The translations under genes were made by a program, and so were the position numbers. From Chryseobacterium gleum (GTDB lineage: Bacteria > Bacteroidota > Bacteroidia > UBA10329), in the NCBI GenBank assembly GCA_945903645.1, contig CAMDOM010000030.1, positions 1-41,092 of the forward strand: a DNA stretch of 41,092 nt, written 5' to 3'. The first letter of the stretch is position 1, and each line of letters opens with the position of its first letter. This document shows positions 14,703 through 24,238 of this stretch, one piece after another. The notes under the pieces are model-generated. The model was not told the origin of the DNA. It ran no database searches and saw nothing but the letters and a program-made list of their open reading frames with translations.

Positions 14703-16448
14703 TCAGGTGTATTGCAGTTCGAAAAGTGTGTGGTAATGGCCTTCTTTTCTCAGCAATTCATCATGCGAACCACTTTCGAGAATGCTGCCTTTTTGCATCA
14801 CTATAATTCTATCCGCTTTCTGAATAGTAGCTAAACGGTGCGCAATTACAATAGAAGTTCGTCCTTCGGTTAGTTTGTCTAACGCCCGTTGAATAATAAC
14901 TTCGCTTTCGGTATCAATGCTGGATGTGGCTTCGTCCAAAATGAGAATGCTTGGATTGTGTATATAAGCGCGAACAAAGCTGATGAGCTGCCGCTGCCCA
15001 ACCGATAGCATAGCACCGCGCTCCATCACGTTATAATCGTATCCGCCAGGCAGTTTGGAAATGAAATCGTGGACCCCAAAATCTTTGGCGGCTTGAATCA
15101 CGGTTTCGCGACTCACATCAGGATTACCGAGCGTAATGTTGTTATAAATGGTGTCGGAAAACAGAAAAACATCTTGCAATACTACCGCCATTCGCTGTCT
15201 CAACCCATCTTGATTGTAGTCGCGAATATCAATGCCATCGACAGTAATTGTACCCGAATTAAATTCGTAAAAGCGCCCAATTAGGTTGATTATACTTGTT
15301 TTTCCCGAACCAGTAGCGCCCACAAATGCGACAGTTTCGCCAGCTTTTACATTGAATGAGATATTATTGAGAACATAATTGTCATCCGAATAGGCAAACG
15401 ACACGTTATCAAATTGAATATCGCCTTTGATTTCAACAGGTCGAATGGTTCCCTCATCCTTCACAAAATCTTTGGTATCGAGCACTTTAAACACCCGTTC
15501 GGAACTGACCATGCCCATTTGGAGCGTATTGAACTTATCGGCCAATTCGCGAATAGGGCGAAATAGAATATGAATATAGAGGATGAATGCCACCAAATGG
15601 CCAACTGTGACTGTACCCGAAAGCACCTCGTGGGCGCCCCACCATACCACCAAACCAATAGAAACTGCGGATAGAATCTCGACAACAGGAAGAAAAATTG
15701 AGAAATACCACACCGATTTGATGTTGGCATCGCGATGTTCGGCATTGATGGTCATGAAGCGATCCATTTCGCGCTTTTCGCGATTGAAAACTTGCACGAG
15801 ATGCATGCCAGTAATGTGTTCTTGAAGAAACGCGTTTAGGCGCGCCACTTGGGTTCGCACATCCTGAAATGAATCGCGAATTCCATTCTTAAAAATGTAG
15901 GTAGCCACTAAAAGAATCGGAATTGTGGAAAGGGAAATCAACGCCAGTTTCCAGTCTATATAAAGCATTACGCCAACGACTACGACCACTTTCATCATAT
16001 CGCTAAAAATGACCAAGATGCCGTTTGCAAAGATGTCTGCAATGGTTTCGATGTCGGAAATGACGCGAGTGACCAAGGTACCAATAGCGGTTCGGTCGAA
16101 GTATTGAAGCTTAAGGCTATTGATGTGGTCGTATATCTCTTGACGTATGTCGCGAATCACGGTTTGGCCCAACCAGTTGGCAGAATAGGTGTAGAAATAG
16201 TAGGTAACTGCTTCAATCAATAATACACCTATCGTAATTAACGTGATGATAAGTAGCCCGTTAGGATTTGGAGTAACGATATAGTTGTCGAATGCATATT
16301 GCACCAACATGGGGCGCAGAGGCGACAATCCGGCCAAAGCAAACGTGAGCACAGCGGTGAACCAAAATGTGCGTTTGTAGGGTTTTACATACTGCAACAC
16401 CCGCGATAACAACCCAATATCCAGTGCTTTTCCTTGTATTTCGCTCAT
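14703..16448 (-). CDS. ABC exporter, fused permease and ATPase (MsbA-like)
   Basis: This encodes a 581-residue half-transporter. Six membrane helices fill the first ~310 residues. The nucleotide-binding domain follows with Walker A GATGSGKTS (~residue 373), Q-loop VVLQDVFLFSD, signature LSVGQ instead of LSGGQ, Walker B ILILDEATSSID and the switch His in IVIAHRL. The LSVGQ variant is common in a subgroup of lipid/drug exporters, so it is not a defect. It is expected to act as a homodimer or heterodimer that exports a lipid or drug. A second, separate exporter is encoded at 28147-29958, so a heterodimer between them cannot be excluded, though they are not adjacent. A TAAACTTG sequence just upstream of the start could be a weak promoter. 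Confidence 0.92.
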   Translation of the reverse strand: MSEIQGKALDIGLLSRVLQYVKPYKRTFWFTAVLTFALAGLSPLRPMLVQYAFDNYIVTPNPNGLLIITLITIGVLLIEAVTYYFYTYSANWLGQTVIRDIRQEIYDHINSLKLQYFDRTAIGTLVTRVISDIETIADIFANGILVIFSDMMKVVVVVGVMLYIDWKLALISLSTIPILLVATYIFKNGIRDSFQDVRTQVARLNAFLQEHITGMHLVQVFNREKREMDRFMTINAEHRDANIKSVWYFSIFLPVVEILSAVSIGLVVWWGAHEVLSGTVTVGHLVAFILYIHILFRPIRELADKFNTLQMGMVSSERVFKVLDTKDFVKDEGTIRPVEIKGDIQFDNVSFAYSDDNYVLNNISFNVKAGETVAFVGATGSGKTSIINLIGRFYEFNSGTITVDGIDIRDYNQDGLRQRMAVVLQDVFLFSDTIYNNITLGNPDVSRETVIQAAKDFGVHDFISKLPGGYDYNVMERGAMLSVGQRQLISFVRAYIHNPSILILDEATSSIDTESEVIIQRALDKLTEGRTSIVIAHRLATIQKADRIIVMQKGSILESGSHDELLRKEGHYHTLFELQYT

Positions 16449-16550
16449 GCGCTCAATGCTTGTGCAAGTTTACGGCAATGCCAACTAGGAAAGGGCAGGA
16501 GTGAAGAATTGTTTACAATCGAAATGTTAAACCCTCATAAGACCTGACCT

Positions 16551-16952
16551 TTACGGCACTACAACACGCTGGTAATAGGTATAAAAAGCTCTAGAGTCAG
16601 ACACGTTGAGTGTGGTGGTGTAGAATCGATTTTTATCGAGCCATTCAATTTCTGTTGATGTCATTGGGCCATCTTGGCGCTTGATGGTGATGTGGGTTTC
16701 CGTATACTCATAACGCCCTTTCCAAGTGCTTGTTCCCATGGTTTCGGTGAACATTCCTTGGCCATCAAATTCATACACTTTGAAGGGAGTTTCGCATTGA
16801 AACTTGGCAACTAGTTTATTCTCCTTGCACACATTCCATTTGCCGGGAGTAGCATTTAGAACATCAACAGATTCAAATCCTTGAGCAGTACTTTCAGGTG
16901 TAAGAAACATCATCAGCAACAAAATGAAGGGGAAAATGAATCGGTACTGCAT
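16551..16952 (-). CDS. Small secreted lipocalin-like hypothetical protein
   Basis: This encodes a 133-residue protein with a signal peptide (MQYRFIFPFILLLMMFLTPE then STAQ). The mature ~110 residues are rich in beta strands: KWNVCKENKLVAKFQC, KVYEFDGQGMFTETMG, STWKGRYEYTETHITIKRQD and NRFYTTTLNVSD. This is consistent with a lipocalin-like barrel that begins with Gly-Lys-Trp. The two Cys may form a disulfide. The ligand is unknown. It is a single-gene unit with a TAGCTTTG promoter box 35 bases upstream of the start. Confidence 0.68.
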   Translation of the reverse strand: MQYRFIFPFILLLMMFLTPESTAQGFESVDVLNATPGKWNVCKENKLVAKFQCETPFKVYEFDGQGMFTETMGTSTWKGRYEYTETHITIKRQDGPMTSTEIEWLDKNRFYTTTLNVSDSRAFYTYYQRVVVP

Positions 16953-16987
16953 TGCCTAATGATTAATGGATTAGATTTTTCGGTAAC

Positions 16988-16995
16988 CAAAGCTA
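16988..16995 (-). promoter_or_regulatory. -7 box of the small secreted protein gene
   Basis: On the minus strand TAGCTTTG matches TAnnTTTG. It is 35 nt upstream of the ATG at 16952 and just past the stop of the DUF4442 gene. Confidence 0.5.
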
Positions 16996-17017
16996 AAGTG
17001 AAATAGCTTGTGAAGCG

Positions 17018-17494
17018 TTATCCAATCCGCTTGGCGCTTAGGGTCATAAGGAAGGTTGCAACGGGTTTATCGCCTGTTTTGGATGGCACGGTGGCAATAA
17101 CTTCTACAGGAAGATTTTTGCGTTCGCCATCGGCAATGGTTGCGGCAAAGCATGCTTCAATTGCTTTTACATCGCGGCAGGTGAAATGCACATCGCCTTC
17201 GGGACGCATCAAAAATTCAGCTTTCAAATCCTTAAAAACGATGTTTACTTTCTGCTTGCTCTGGCGCAGCAGCATAAATGCCACCCATGCTCCTGTCACA
17301 TCGGCACCAATGGCCAATGCACCGAAGTACATACTGCCCAGATGGTTTTTGGTACTTCGTTTTAATGGAATGCGAATGACAGTGCGATCTGGAGATGCCT
17401 CAATGATGCGTGCTCCCACATAATAAATGAGTGGGATTTTGAGAATACCTATGGTTTTGAGATAGAAATTGGCTTTTTGAAGCGCTGAGAACAT
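17018..17494 (-). CDS. DUF4442 hotdog-fold protein (thioesterase-like)
   Basis: This encodes a 158-residue soluble protein of the DUF4442 family, which has the hotdog fold of PaaI-like acyl-CoA thioesterases. The typical stretch KNHLGSMYFGALAIGADVTG sits in the middle, where the long central hotdog helix and its preceding Asn-His lie. Later strands include KVNIVFKDLKAEFLMRPEGD. Hydrolysis of an acyl-thioester is plausible but unproven for this family. It starts 12 bases after the stop of the M1 aminopeptidase gene, so the two probably form an operon. Confidence 0.82.
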   Translation of the reverse strand: MFSALQKANFYLKTIGILKIPLIYYVGARIIEASPDRTVIRIPLKRSTKNHLGSMYFGALAIGADVTGAWVAFMLLRQSKQKVNIVFKDLKAEFLMRPEGDVHFTCRDVKAIEACFAATIADGERKNLPVEVIATVPSKTGDKPVATFLMTLSAKRIG

Positions 17495-17506
17495 GTCTGA
17501 ACGGAT

Positions 17507-19453
17507 TTAACCTTTGATTAATTGGTCGATGGAATTGGAAGTAATGCTGTGGTATTGGCTTCTGTATGCGTTGTAGAGTTTCGTTCCGTATTCATTCCAT
17601 TCCGTATTTTCGAACATGGCGCGGTAAAGGGGCAACACAAATTTGCGTCTACCCACGCGGCTCAAAAAATCATCAAGTTCTGGCTGAATGGCCACATGGT
17701 TGTTGCGAATGCACAGCAAGTACCATTCGAAGGAAACTTCGGAGTTTTTCGAACCTTTCAAATTCAAGGCAGTTTCCAAGCGAAGAATTTGATCTTGGGT
17801 TAGTTTATCTTTCAAAATGCGTAAAAAGTATTGACGCTCTTGGGCAGTCCAAGAAGCAACGCCAAAGTCTTTCAAATCTTTGCCAATTAGAAAAGCAACG
17901 CGTGCTTTTTCCATACCCATCAAGCGTTCGGAGAAAATTTTGAACTGGGGTTTGGGTTCGCCTACCGCTACGGTCATTCCTGCTAGATCTGGTATGGGTA
18001 ATTTGTTCGCTTCGGCATAAGTGGTGGTGTATTGGATAAACTCGTCCGTTGTTAAACTGCTGAATCGATGAGCCTTGAAATAGGCTGAAATGAATGGATC
18101 GAACGCTTGACGACCCCAAGCGATTTCAATGTTTTTAATCACCATTGCTCCGCGTTCGTAGGCCACATCAGTCATGCCATCATCAGGATCACGTTCATTA
18201 AGTTTCAATCGCAGTGCACCATCGGGGTCATTCGCAGGCAAATCGGCAATAGTAGCTTTCAGTTCTTGAAATCCCAAAACTTCCATCATGTCGGCCGTTT
18301 CTTTTCCGTAAATCATTTCAACGATTCTTCGCTCTAAATAGACTGTCCAGCCTTCGTTGAGCCAGAAATCGTTCCATGTGCTATTGGTAACCAGATTGCC
18401 ACTCCAGCTATGCACCAACTCATGGATTATAAGGGAAACCAACGATTTATCTCCAGCTAAAATGGTTGGCGTAGCAAAAGTGAGCATCGGATTTTCCATG
18501 CCACCAAATGGGAAACTAGCGGGCAAAACCAGTACATCAAAGCGCTTCCATTCGTAGGCGCCACACAATTTTTCGGCAGCCTCCAGCATTTTATCCAATT
18601 CTTGAAATTCGTTCACTGCTGTACCGAGTACCGAAGGCAAGGCATAAACTCCTGAGTTCTCTGTCACCGCCTTAAACTCCAAATTGCCAACCGCCAACGC
18701 AATCAAATAGGCTGGAATGGGCGAAGTCATCTTGAATTTAAAGGTGGTTTGGTCTTCAATTTTATCGCGCAAATTGCCTTCCGCACTCATCACAGCAATC
18801 ATTCCCTTCGGAACTGTTATCGATGCGTTGTATGTAAGACGAATGTTTGGACTGTCTTGAATTGGTATCCAGCTGCGGGTAAGTATAGCTTGGCCTTGCG
18901 AATAAAGAAATGCTGTTTTACCATCATTTTGGGCTGGAGTGAGCCATTGCAAGCCTGCGCTTTCGGCCGTTGTGACATAGTTTATAGTTACTTTGGTGGT
19001 AGACTCTTCCAACAACACTACCAAAGCTTGGCCGCGAATGCTATCTTTCTCCAATAGCTTGAACCGAAGTTTTGTCCCTAAATCATCGGTCACACTTTCT
19101 ATGTCAAGACCACGGGTATCCAACTTTAACGTGCCTCCTTCTGTTCTTTTAAGGGTATAGGTTGCGCTACCTTTTACCACGCTTTTCTCAAAACTAACGG
19201 CAAGATTCAAATCCAAATGGGTTATTGCCACCTCGTGCGGGCGGGCAAAGCTGTGGGCATCTGTAATGGAGTTTTTCTTTGACATTTGGTTGGATTTACG
19301 CTGAGGAAGTGCATTGCGGTCTATCTTGCTAATGCTCATAGTTTGGCCATTTACTGGTGTGCCAATCTGAGTTTGAGCTTGAAGGCAAATGGCGCTACTT
19401 AGCGCCAAAATAGAGGTAAAAACGAAAGTGATTTTGAAAGATTTCGGATTCAT
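17507..19453 (-). CDS. M1 family zinc metallo-aminopeptidase, exported
   Basis: This encodes a ~648-residue peptidase of the leukotriene A4 hydrolase/aminopeptidase group of M1. A signal peptide (MNPKSFKITFVFTSILALSS ... LQAQ) shows export to the periplasm or surface. The N-terminal beta domain comes first, followed by the exopeptidase motif FGGMEN. The zinc site is HELVHSWSGN, with the third ligand in FWLNEGWTVYLE (HExxH-x18-E). An all-helical C-terminal domain ends the protein. Its job is probably release of N-terminal residues from peptides. I prefer the ATG at 19453 because it begins right at the basic signal-peptide start; an ATG three codons upstream is possible. It is followed by the DUF4442 gene. 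Confidence 0.9.
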   Translation of the reverse strand: MNPKSFKITFVFTSILALSSAICLQAQTQIGTPVNGQTMSISKIDRNALPQRKSNQMSKKNSITDAHSFARPHEVAITHLDLNLAVSFEKSVVKGSATYTLKRTEGGTLKLDTRGLDIESVTDDLGTKLRFKLLEKDSIRGQALVVLLEESTTKVTINYVTTAESAGLQWLTPAQNDGKTAFLYSQGQAILTRSWIPIQDSPNIRLTYNASITVPKGMIAVMSAEGNLRDKIEDQTTFKFKMTSPIPAYLIALAVGNLEFKAVTENSGVYALPSVLGTAVNEFQELDKMLEAAEKLCGAYEWKRFDVLVLPASFPFGGMENPMLTFATPTILAGDKSLVSLIIHELVHSWSGNLVTNSTWNDFWLNEGWTVYLERRIVEMIYGKETADMMEVLGFQELKATIADLPANDPDGALRLKLNERDPDDGMTDVAYERGAMVIKNIEIAWGRQAFDPFISAYFKAHRFSSLTTDEFIQYTTTYAEANKLPIPDLAGMTVAVGEPKPQFKIFSERLMGMEKARVAFLIGKDLKDFGVASWTAQERQYFLRILKDKLTQDQILRLETALNLKGSKNSEVSFEWYLLCIRNNHVAIQPELDDFLSRVGRRKFVLPLYRAMFENTEWNEYGTKLYNAYRSQYHSITSNSIDQLIKG

Positions 19454-19541
19454 TAAGGTCATTTTTTAGCGGTGCGAAAATTATTCAATTAAAGAGGGCG
19501 GTATGCAGGTTTGATTGATGCTACTCATTTCGCAAAAGTGA

Positions 19542-19549
19542 TACATTTG
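19542..19549 (+). promoter_or_regulatory. -7 box of tRNA-Pro
   Basis: TACATTTG matches TAnnTTTG, 23 nt before the tRNA. It shares the flanking pattern TTTGCA-CCC/GCCC with the box before tRNA-Met. No clear TTTG occurs 19 nt upstream. Confidence 0.5.
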
Positions 19550-19572
19550 CAGCCCTTCAAAAAACGGGCTTT

Positions 19573-19647
19573 CGGGGCGTAGCATAGTCCGGTTAATGTG
19601 CTGGTCTGGGGGACCAGAGATCGGAGGTTCGAATCCTCTCGCCCCGA
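19573..19647 (+). tRNA. tRNA-Pro (GGG)
   Basis: This is a full cloverleaf. The acceptor arm CGGGGCG pairs with CGCCCCG. The anticodon arm is CTGGT-CTGGGGG-ACCAG, with anticodon GGG. The T-arm is GGAGGTTCGAATCCTCT and the discriminator is A. The C1-G72 pair is typical of bacterial tRNA-Pro. CCA is not encoded. Confidence 0.94.
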
Positions 19648-19652
19648 CATTT

Positions 19653-19688
19653 ATCAAAGGCGGTCAAATGACCGCCTTTGATATTTTT
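19653..19688 (+). terminator. Terminator of tRNA-Pro
   Basis: ATCAAAGGCGGTCA (19653-19666) and TGACCGCCTTTGAT (19669-19682) pair over 14 bases around a two-base spacer, followed by a T-run. Confidence 0.85.
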
Positions 19689-19778
19689 AAAAATGATTCC
19701 TTCTTTTTTCAAGGTTATTTCACGATTATTTTATCTAAAGCACCACGCGGAGAAGCCTGTTTACGCTGAGTGAAAGCG

Positions 19779-19786
19779 TACCTTTG
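19779..19786 (+). promoter_or_regulatory. -7 box of the TonB receptor gene
   Basis: TACCTTTG matches TAnnTTTG. It overlaps an upstream in-frame ATG at 19784, which argues that translation begins further down, at 19844. Confidence 0.55.
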
Positions 19787-19843
19787 CGCTCCAAAAACAA
19801 TCCAAGAGTTTGTTTTGTTGGTTCTTGGCCCATTTTATCCTTA

Positions 19844-22216
19844 ATGAATAACTTTTTCCTTCGATTTCTGGCCTTAGTGACTCTTTTGTGCCTAGGTTAT
19901 GAAGTGTTTGCCCAAAAAAAATATACCATAAGTGGCACAGTGAAAGATGCGTCAAATGGCGAGTTGATGATAGCAACCAATGTGTTTGTAGAGCCAAGCA
20001 TGAAGGGAACAACTACCAATTTGTATGGTTTCTTTTCGCTTACAGTGCCTGAAGGGGAGCAAACCTTGAAAGTTTCGTTCGTGGGCTACGAAACATTGGA
20101 ACGAAAAATCAATTTGAGTGAGAATACTCAACTCGATTTGGAGTTAACGGCATCAAGCTTCACCAAAGAAGAGGTTGTTGTGAAGGGCGAAAAGAAGGAT
20201 GAAAATACTCGCAGCACCAAAATGGGCGCGGTAGAAATTCAAATTGCCCAGGTGAAAGAACTGCCAGCACTAATGGGCGAGGTGGATATCTTAAAGGTAA
20301 TTCAATTGATGCCAGGAGTCAAGAATGGTGGAGAAGGAAACACAGGGCTGTATGTGCGCGGTGGTGGACCCGATCAAAATCTAATTCTGTTGGATGAGGC
20401 AGTGGTGTATAATGCTGCTCACTTATTCGGTTTTCTATCGGTGTTTAATGGTGATGCCATTAAAAATATGGAGCTTATAAAAGGCGGTATGCCAGCGCAA
20501 TACGGTGGTCGCCTTTCTTCTGTGCTGGATATCAGCATGAAAGATGGTAACATGAAGAAATTTGAAATAGATGGTGGATTGGGAGTTCTGAGCTCAAGGC
20601 TTACGCTTCAAGGCCCAATTAAAAAGGATAAGGCATCGTTTATTGCTTCAGGACGATTGTGCTATGTTGGTTTGCTTGGTGGTCTTTTTCTTGATGATGA
20701 TGCTGATTTTGCTGGCACTTCCTATTATTTTTATGATTTGAATGCTAAGATTAACTGGATTATAAATGATAAGAACCGTGTTTATTTGAGTGGTTATTTT
20801 GGACGTGATGTGTTCAACTTCGCGAATAAAAATGGTGGTTTCGAAGCAGGATTAGCATGGGGAAATGCAACCACTTCGCTGCGTTGGAATCGAATTTTTA
20901 CCCCCAAGTTATTCATGAATTCCTCGTTCATCTTTAGCGATTACGATTTTTCGTTTTCAGCTGGTCAGCAGGAATTCGATATTAGTTTGTTCTCAGGAAT
21001 CCGCGATTTTAACCTAAAAAGCGACTTTACTTGGGTGCCCGATGTGCGTCACAATTTGCGTTTTGGAGCCAATTATATCTATCACATTTTCACGCCAAGC
21101 AATGTTTCCGCTCGCTCGGGCGATGTGCAATTTGATTTGGGTCCAGAGGTTAGGTATTATGCCCATGAAGCCGCATTGTATATTCAGGATAACTGGGACA
21201 TATCCGACCGTTTTAGCATCAATGCAGGATTTCGCGCATCGCTGTTTGCGCATGTGGGGCCATTTAACCGTTTTGTGAAGAATGAAGTAGGTGTTGTGTC
21301 GGACACGATTCCGTACAAAGCCAACCAAAATGTGAAGACTTATGTTTACCCAGAGCCGCGCTTATCGGGCAGAATAATGTTAGGAAAACGCAATTCCATC
21401 AAGTTGTCTTACACAATGAACTATCAGTACATCCACTTGGCCAGCTTGGCTTCGGTGTCGCTACCAACCGATTTGTGGGTGCCTAGCACCGATATAGTAA
21501 AGCCCCAAGAAGGCCATCAATGGGCTGGAGGATACTTTCATAACTTCTTCGATAATAAGCTTGAAACAAGTATAGAAGGTTACTATAAGCTGATGTACAA
21601 CATGGTGGAGTACAAAGATGGATTTCAGCCGGGAGATAATGTGAAGGATAATCCAGACAACAACTTTACGTTTGGAAACGGTGACGCGTATGGGGTCGAA
21701 TTATTTGTTCGTAAAAATGGCAAGCGACTAACGGGATGGGTTGGCTATACCCTTTCATGGACCAACAGGAATTTTCCTGAGTTGAATGGTGGGAATCCTT
21801 TTCCAGCGCGATACGACCGCAGACATGATGTGTCTGTAGTAAGTTCGTATCGCATTAGTGATCGCGTATCAATTTCAGCCATATTTGTCTATGGAACTGG
21901 ATCCGCTCTTACTGTTCCTGTTTCCCGCTATTTTATTGATGGAAGACTCGTAAGTGAGTTTGGCGAACGTAATGCATTTCGCATGCCCGATTATCATCGC
22001 TTGGATATAGGCGCTACCATTTATCCCAACCCAAAAAAGAAGAAGCGATTTACATCTACTTGGAATTTCAGTATCTACAATGTGTATAGCCGTCAAAACC
22101 CATTCTTCATTTATTTCAATACTGAAGTGAACGAAGACCAAACTGTAACGATTGAAGCAAGGCAGGTTTCCATATTTCCAATACTTCCTAGTGTGACTTG
22201 GAATTTCAAATTCTAA
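19844..22216 (+). CDS. TonB-dependent outer membrane receptor
   Basis: This encodes a ~790-residue outer-membrane protein. The signal peptide is MNNFFLRFLALVTLLCLGYE then VFAQ. A CarboxypepD-regulatory-like beta domain (~residues 25-110) begins YTISGTVKDASNGE. The TonB plug (~130-230) contains LPALMGEVDILKVIQLMPGV, LYVRGGGPDQNLILLDE and the closing GGRLSSVLDISM. The rest is a long beta barrel ending in an aromatic residue (WNFKF), as required for barrel assembly. It imports an unknown ligand with energy from TonB-ExbBD. The DUF4249 lipoprotein gene follows after 19 bases, a frequent pairing in Bacteroidota. The start was chosen because the only upstream in-frame ATG lies within the promoter box. 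Confidence 0.92.
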   Translation: MNNFFLRFLALVTLLCLGYEVFAQKKYTISGTVKDASNGELMIATNVFVEPSMKGTTTNLYGFFSLTVPEGEQTLKVSFVGYETLERKINLSENTQLDLELTASSFTKEEVVVKGEKKDENTRSTKMGAVEIQIAQVKELPALMGEVDILKVIQLMPGVKNGGEGNTGLYVRGGGPDQNLILLDEAVVYNAAHLFGFLSVFNGDAIKNMELIKGGMPAQYGGRLSSVLDISMKDGNMKKFEIDGGLGVLSSRLTLQGPIKKDKASFIASGRLCYVGLLGGLFLDDDADFAGTSYYFYDLNAKINWIINDKNRVYLSGYFGRDVFNFANKNGGFEAGLAWGNATTSLRWNRIFTPKLFMNSSFIFSDYDFSFSAGQQEFDISLFSGIRDFNLKSDFTWVPDVRHNLRFGANYIYHIFTPSNVSARSGDVQFDLGPEVRYYAHEAALYIQDNWDISDRFSINAGFRASLFAHVGPFNRFVKNEVGVVSDTIPYKANQNVKTYVYPEPRLSGRIMLGKRNSIKLSYTMNYQYIHLASLASVSLPTDLWVPSTDIVKPQEGHQWAGGYFHNFFDNKLETSIEGYYKLMYNMVEYKDGFQPGDNVKDNPDNNFTFGNGDAYGVELFVRKNGKRLTGWVGYTLSWTNRNFPELNGGNPFPARYDRRHDVSVVSSYRISDRVSISAIFVYGTGSALTVPVSRYFIDGRLVSEFGERNAFRMPDYHRLDIGATIYPNPKKKKRFTSTWNFSIYNVYSRQNPFFIYFNTEVNEDQTVTIEARQVSIFPILPSVTWNFKF

Positions 22217-22235
22217 TCGTTTAAAACGCATTGTA

Positions 22236-23204
22236 ATGCTAGCATTCAGAAATTTATTTAGCCAATACCCAAGCATTCCAGCATGGTTTGTTGGGTTCGT
22301 TTTTTTTACATCTTGCGAGAAAGTGGTTGATGTGGATGTGCCAGTAAATGCAGTCGGAATTGTATTTGAAGGCAAAATTGAGAGCGGAAGTTTTCCCTAC
22401 GTAATCATCAGCCGAAGCGCAGGCTATTTCACTCCTATAGGCACATCGGTTACAGCACTTGCCGAAACTTTGGTAGACAGCGCTCAAGTGTTTATTACAT
22501 TGGATGGAATGGAATATATGCTGGATCGTATTTGCCTATCGAATCTTCCTCCCGAATATCAAGAACAAGTTCAAGGAATACTTGGTTTGACTCAGCTTCC
22601 AGAAGGCTACGACATTTGTATTTACGCTTCGCTCGACCCTGCATTAACTGGGCAGCCTGGAAAAACATATCACATGCGCGCCATTGTGGATGGGCAAGAA
22701 TATCGATCCAGTTCAAAAATTCCAGAATTGGTAACCCTTGATTCATTGTGGTTTAAATTGGATTTCGACACCGATACATTTGGAGTTATTTGGACCAAAT
22801 TGGATGATCCAGATACGTTGGGCAATAGCTACTATTTATGGACAAAGCGTTTGGGAAGAGAAGGTAGCTACGTTTCAGTTTCTAATTCCACGTTTGATGA
22901 TAGATTGTTTAATAGTGAATCGTTCGATTTTAATTTCACTAGAGGAAGCACTTTTGGTGGTCCATCTGAAGCAGAAGGAGAGGGTGGAAGATACAGGACA
23001 GGAGATACCGTGGTGGTGAAGCTTGGGACTATCGATGCTCGAGTACAGCGCTTTTGGCAAACAGCCGAAGCTGCTAGTCGGGCTGGATTTAATCCGTTTT
23101 CGAGCCCAGTTTCGGTTATGAGCAACATCGACAATGGAGGCAGAGGAGTTTGGGGTGGATATGGCGTAACTTATGACACCATTATTTGCATACCTGTTGA
23201 ATAG
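22236..23204 (+). CDS. DUF4249 outer-membrane lipoprotein
   Basis: This encodes a 322-residue protein. A hydrophobic signal ends in a lipobox-like FFTSC (Cys ~27), so it should be a lipoprotein. After that come EKVVDVDVPVNAVGIVFEGK and the beta-rich body of the DUF4249 family, including FPYVIISRSAGYF and YHMRAIVDGQEYRSSSKIPE. DUF4249 proteins are found next to TonB receptors and probably help ligand capture at the cell surface, in a way analogous to SusD; this role is inference. The 19-base gap to the upstream receptor gene points to one transcript. Confidence 0.85.
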   Translation: MLAFRNLFSQYPSIPAWFVGFVFFTSCEKVVDVDVPVNAVGIVFEGKIESGSFPYVIISRSAGYFTPIGTSVTALAETLVDSAQVFITLDGMEYMLDRICLSNLPPEYQEQVQGILGLTQLPEGYDICIYASLDPALTGQPGKTYHMRAIVDGQEYRSSSKIPELVTLDSLWFKLDFDTDTFGVIWTKLDDPDTLGNSYYLWTKRLGREGSYVSVSNSTFDDRLFNSESFDFNFTRGSTFGGPSEAEGEGGRYRTGDTVVVKLGTIDARVQRFWQTAEAASRAGFNPFSSPVSVMSNIDNGGRGVWGGYGVTYDTIICIPVE

Positions 23205-23260
23205 TTCACTCCATTTTTGATTTAAACATTTAACGCATTAACAACTAAGAATACCAACCA

Positions 23261-24202
23261 ATGACAGAAGAGACAGGAGTACATTCATGTGTGATAATAG
23301 GTTCAGGGCCGGCAGGCTACACCGCGGCCATTTATGCTGCAAGAGCAGATATGAAACCATTGATGTTTACAGGATTACAACCAGGTGGACAATTGACCAT
23401 TACCACTGACGTAGAAAACTATCCTGGCTATCCAGAAGGAATTATGGGGCCAGAAATGATGGAAGATTTCCGCAAACAAGCAGAGCGATTTGGCACCGAA
23501 ATTCGTTACGAGTATGTAGATGCTGTAGATTTTTCTTCCAAACCATTGAAGATAATGGTGAGTGGAAAAACGGTTCTTGCGAATTCAGTAATAATCGCCA
23601 CTGGAGCTTCTGCCAAATGGTTGGGATTAGAATCAGAGCAGCGTTTGAACGGATTTGGAGTTTCTGCTTGTGCAGTGTGCGATGGTTTCTTTTTTAAGGG
23701 ACAAGATGTTGTGATAGTAGGTGCTGGAGATACGGCAGCCGAAGAGGCTTCTTATCTTGCCAAACTTTGCCGCAAAGTGACAATGCTTGTGCGCAAAGAC
23801 GAGATGCGCGCTTCCAAAGTGATGCAACATCGCGTGTTGAACACTCCCAACATAGAAGTGTTATTCAACCACGAAACAGTAGAAATTCTTGGTGGAAAAA
23901 CCGTGGAAGCGGTTCGTGTGAAAGATGTGAAGGATAATAAGGAATATGATATTGCTGCCACAGGTTTCTTTGTAGCCATTGGCCATAAGCCCAACACCGA
24001 TATTTTTAAAGGATGGATTGATATGGATGAAGTAGGTTACCTCATTGTTCAACCTGGGTCCTCAAAAACCAACATTGAAGGCGTTTTTGCATCAGGTGAT
24101 GCAGCTGATAAGGTCTATCGTCAGGCTGTTACTGCTGCTGGAACAGGCTGTATGGCTGCGCTAGATGCAGAACGCTACTTGTCAGAAAAAGGCTTGCACT
24201 AA
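23261..24202 (+). CDS. trxB: Thioredoxin-disulfide reductase
   Basis: This encodes a 313-residue cytosolic flavoenzyme that uses NADPH to reduce thioredoxin. The FAD-binding motif GSGPAGYTAAIYAARA is at about residues 14-29. The redox-active pair is in SACAVCDGFFF (~residue 136, CxxC). The NADPH-binding motif is GAGDTAAEEA. The FAD-closing segment GVFASGDAADKVYRQAVTAA is near the C-terminus. All the expected catalytic parts are intact and the length is normal. A partial hairpin after the stop overlaps the end of the convergent transglutaminase gene. Confidence 0.96.
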   Translation: MTEETGVHSCVIIGSGPAGYTAAIYAARADMKPLMFTGLQPGGQLTITTDVENYPGYPEGIMGPEMMEDFRKQAERFGTEIRYEYVDAVDFSSKPLKIMVSGKTVLANSVIIATGASAKWLGLESEQRLNGFGVSACAVCDGFFFKGQDVVIVGAGDTAAEEASYLAKLCRKVTMLVRKDEMRASKVMQHRVLNTPNIEVLFNHETVEILGGKTVEAVRVKDVKDNKEYDIAATGFFVAIGHKPNTDIFKGWIDMDEVGYLIVQPGSSKTNIEGVFASGDAADKVYRQAVTAAGTGCMAALDAERYLSEKGLH

Positions 24203-24213
24203 TTTGTGCTTAA

Positions 24214-24238
24214 AGTGCTTTAGTTCGTCTAAAGCGCT
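24214..24238 (+). terminator. Possible bidirectional terminator between convergent genes
   Basis: AGTGCTTTAG (24214-24223) and CTAAAGCGCT (24229-24238) pair over 10 bases (one G-T) with a five-base loop. No strong T-run follows, and the right arm lies in the last codons of the minus-strand gene. Confidence 0.4.

Noticed and set aside
14703-16448. LSVGQ instead of LSGGQ in the ABC signature as a loss-of-function change
   Set aside because: This variant is frequent in a subgroup of intact exporters, and all other motifs are present.
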